Assembly (NCBI GenBank): GCA_013334965.1
Contig: JAAXWO010000005.1
Span: forward strand, 122,627 to 186,626
Length of the DNA: 64,000 nt
From: Chlorobiaceae bacterium
Lineage (GTDB): Bacteria > Bacteroidota > Chlorobiia > Chlorobiales > Chlorobiaceae
Direction: 5' to 3'
Position numbers and translations under genes: made by a program. Below the pieces are notes generated by a model. That model searched no databases and had not been told where the DNA came from. It saw only the letters and a list, made by a program, of their open reading frames with translations. This document shows, one piece after another, positions 62,697-64,000 of the stretch; positions within the stretch are counted from its first letter, which is position 1, and each line of letters begins with the position of its first letter.

Positions 62697-63614
62697 TTAA
62701 ATGCCAAGCCCGTTGATAAAGGTGCTCTCTACAGCTTTCTGCTGCTGAAGCCTCGAATCAGGCGGCACGCTTTTGGTCACCCAGACGCTGCCGCCGATTA
62801 TGGAGTTTTTGCCTATGGTTATCCTGCCGAGGATGTTGGCGTTCGAATAGATCACGACATTGTCCTCGATGACAGGATGTCGGGGAAGATCCTTCACCGG
62901 GTTTCCGTCCTTGTCAAGAACGAACCGCTTGGCGCCAAGCGTCACGCCCTGGTAAATCCTGACGTTGTTGCCGATGACGCAGGTCTCCCCAATGACTACG
63001 CCGGTCCCGTGATCGATGCAGAAAAACTCGCCGATCTCTGCTCCGGGATGGATGTCGATGCCGGTCTCGGAGTGGGACATCTCGGAGATGATCCGCGGAA
63101 TGAGGGGGACGCCAAGCTTCAGCAGTGCATGAGCCGTCCTGTGGTTGATCATGGCCCGGATAGAAGGATAGCAGAAGACGATCTCCCCGTAGCTCTTGGC
63201 TGCCGGATCACCATCGTAGATAGCCTTGACATCGGTACAGAGCACCCGCCTTATTTCGGGCAGTACCGCGATGAATTCGCGTGCAAGTGCCGATGCCTGT
63301 TCGACTGGATTCCCGTCTTCGGTTCGGGGAGATTCAAACGCCTGGACACTGAGGATCTGGCCTGCCAGCAATTCGTAAATCTTTTCAATCCGGACACCAA
63401 TAAAATGGTGCAGTGATTCGCGATGAAATATCGGTGCGCCGAAATATCCGGGAAAAATGACCGCTCGGACCAGATCGACAAATTCACGGAGCTTGTCGAT
63501 CGACGGCAGTTTGTGTTCCGGATGGGGAACGTACTCGCATTCGGCGCCCTTCCCGTCAGATAACCGCGCTATGGCCTGTTCGAGTGTATTGATCCCCTTC
63601 TCATTGATATCCAT
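62697..63614 (-). CDS. cysE: Serine O-acetyltransferase
   Basis: A 305-residue left-handed beta-helix enzyme making O-acetylserine from serine and acetyl-CoA. Residues 1-170 are the helical N-domain (longer than in E. coli CysE, like SrpH). The hexapeptide region holds FFCIDHGTGVVIGETCVIG near residue 205 (catalytic His and Asp) and PRHPVIEDNVVIYSNANILGRITIG near 243. The protein ends NGLGI; a C-terminal Ile is what serine acetyltransferases use to dock in the CysK active site. cysK lies 34 bases upstream and the encapsulin gene 72 downstream. Confidence 0.93.
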   Translation of the reverse strand: MDINEKGINTLEQAIARLSDGKGAECEYVPHPEHKLPSIDKLREFVDLVRAVIFPGYFGAPIFHRESLHHFIGVRIEKIYELLAGQILSVQAFESPRTEDGNPVEQASALAREFIAVLPEIRRVLCTDVKAIYDGDPAAKSYGEIVFCYPSIRAMINHRTAHALLKLGVPLIPRIISEMSHSETGIDIHPGAEIGEFFCIDHGTGVVIGETCVIGNNVRIYQGVTLGAKRFVLDKDGNPVKDLPRHPVIEDNVVIYSNANILGRITIGKNSIIGGSVWVTKSVPPDSRLQQQKAVESTFINGLGI

Positions 63615-63648
63615 GAGCGTGATTTGTATGATGTTCTCTGGATGCCCC

Positions 63649-64000
<352 letters not shown>

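Overview
The window is bacterial chromosome that looks like a green sulfur bacterium (Chlorobiales, Chlorobium/Chlorobaculum type). The signs are two adjacent Chlorobium-type 2[4Fe-4S] ferredoxins, a chlorophyll/bacteriochlorophyll synthase 6 kb away, a divergent membrane pyrophosphatase like those described from Chlorobium, a Gram-negative envelope gene set (heptose epimerase, RND efflux system) and a sulfur-centred operon. The base composition is moderately GC-rich and even. There are no insertion sequences, CRISPR arrays or integrases, so most of it is ordinary core genome with a few accessory patches. The species assignment is inference.

Layout. 1-7.8 kb (+): a GH13-like protein cut by the window edge, a PfkB-type kinase, a Na+/solute symporter, maf-miaA, a STAS protein with a DNA-binding-like tail, and cfa behind a good promoter. 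7.7-18.4 kb (-): namZ-like, initiator tRNA, metG, ricT-like, an acyltransferase, an aspartate aminotransferase, coaD, rsmD, half a transketolase, DedA, purC and a small unknown. 18.7-26 kb: an exported endonuclease/phosphatase, hppA, pth, an alpha/beta hydrolase, a TrmH-type methyltransferase and hisC. 26.3-29.7 kb (+): a sigma-like small protein, hldD, phoH and two ferredoxins. 29.8-35.5 kb (-): Dabb, thioesterase, an exported D,D-carboxypeptidase with a basic repeat tail, an orphan antitoxin, a Rieske-flavodoxin fusion, a LysE exporter, GNAT and a membrane protein. 35.6-38.3 kb (+): a translationally coupled chlG/bchG-like - glycosyltransferase - LOG operon. 38.5-43.4 kb: an exported MsrBA lipoprotein, then an accessory patch with tRNA-Val, two small paralogous membrane proteins, a phage-like glycosyltransferase and a decayed anion permease. 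43.5-49.3 kb (-): a tripartite RND efflux operon. 49.5-57 kb: ogt, a pentapeptide protein, a 713-residue unknown, a 1-kb non-coding stretch and a hybrid histidine kinase.

57-64 kb (-) holds the most interesting system. The order is cysK (cut by the window edge), a serine O-acetyltransferase, an HK97-fold family 2 encapsulin shell protein with an inserted cyclic-nucleotide-binding-like domain (family 2B), and a SufS-like cysteine desulfurase carrying a low-complexity N-terminal extension of about 240 residues that looks like an encapsulin cargo-loading domain. Together they would make cysteine from serine and sulfide and extract its sulfur inside a protein nanocompartment. The gene order resembles the cyanobacterial srpGHI sulfur-regulated cluster. 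A LuxR-type regulator, thiS, an OsmC protein and an acylphosphatase gene interrupted by one stop codon follow on the same strand.
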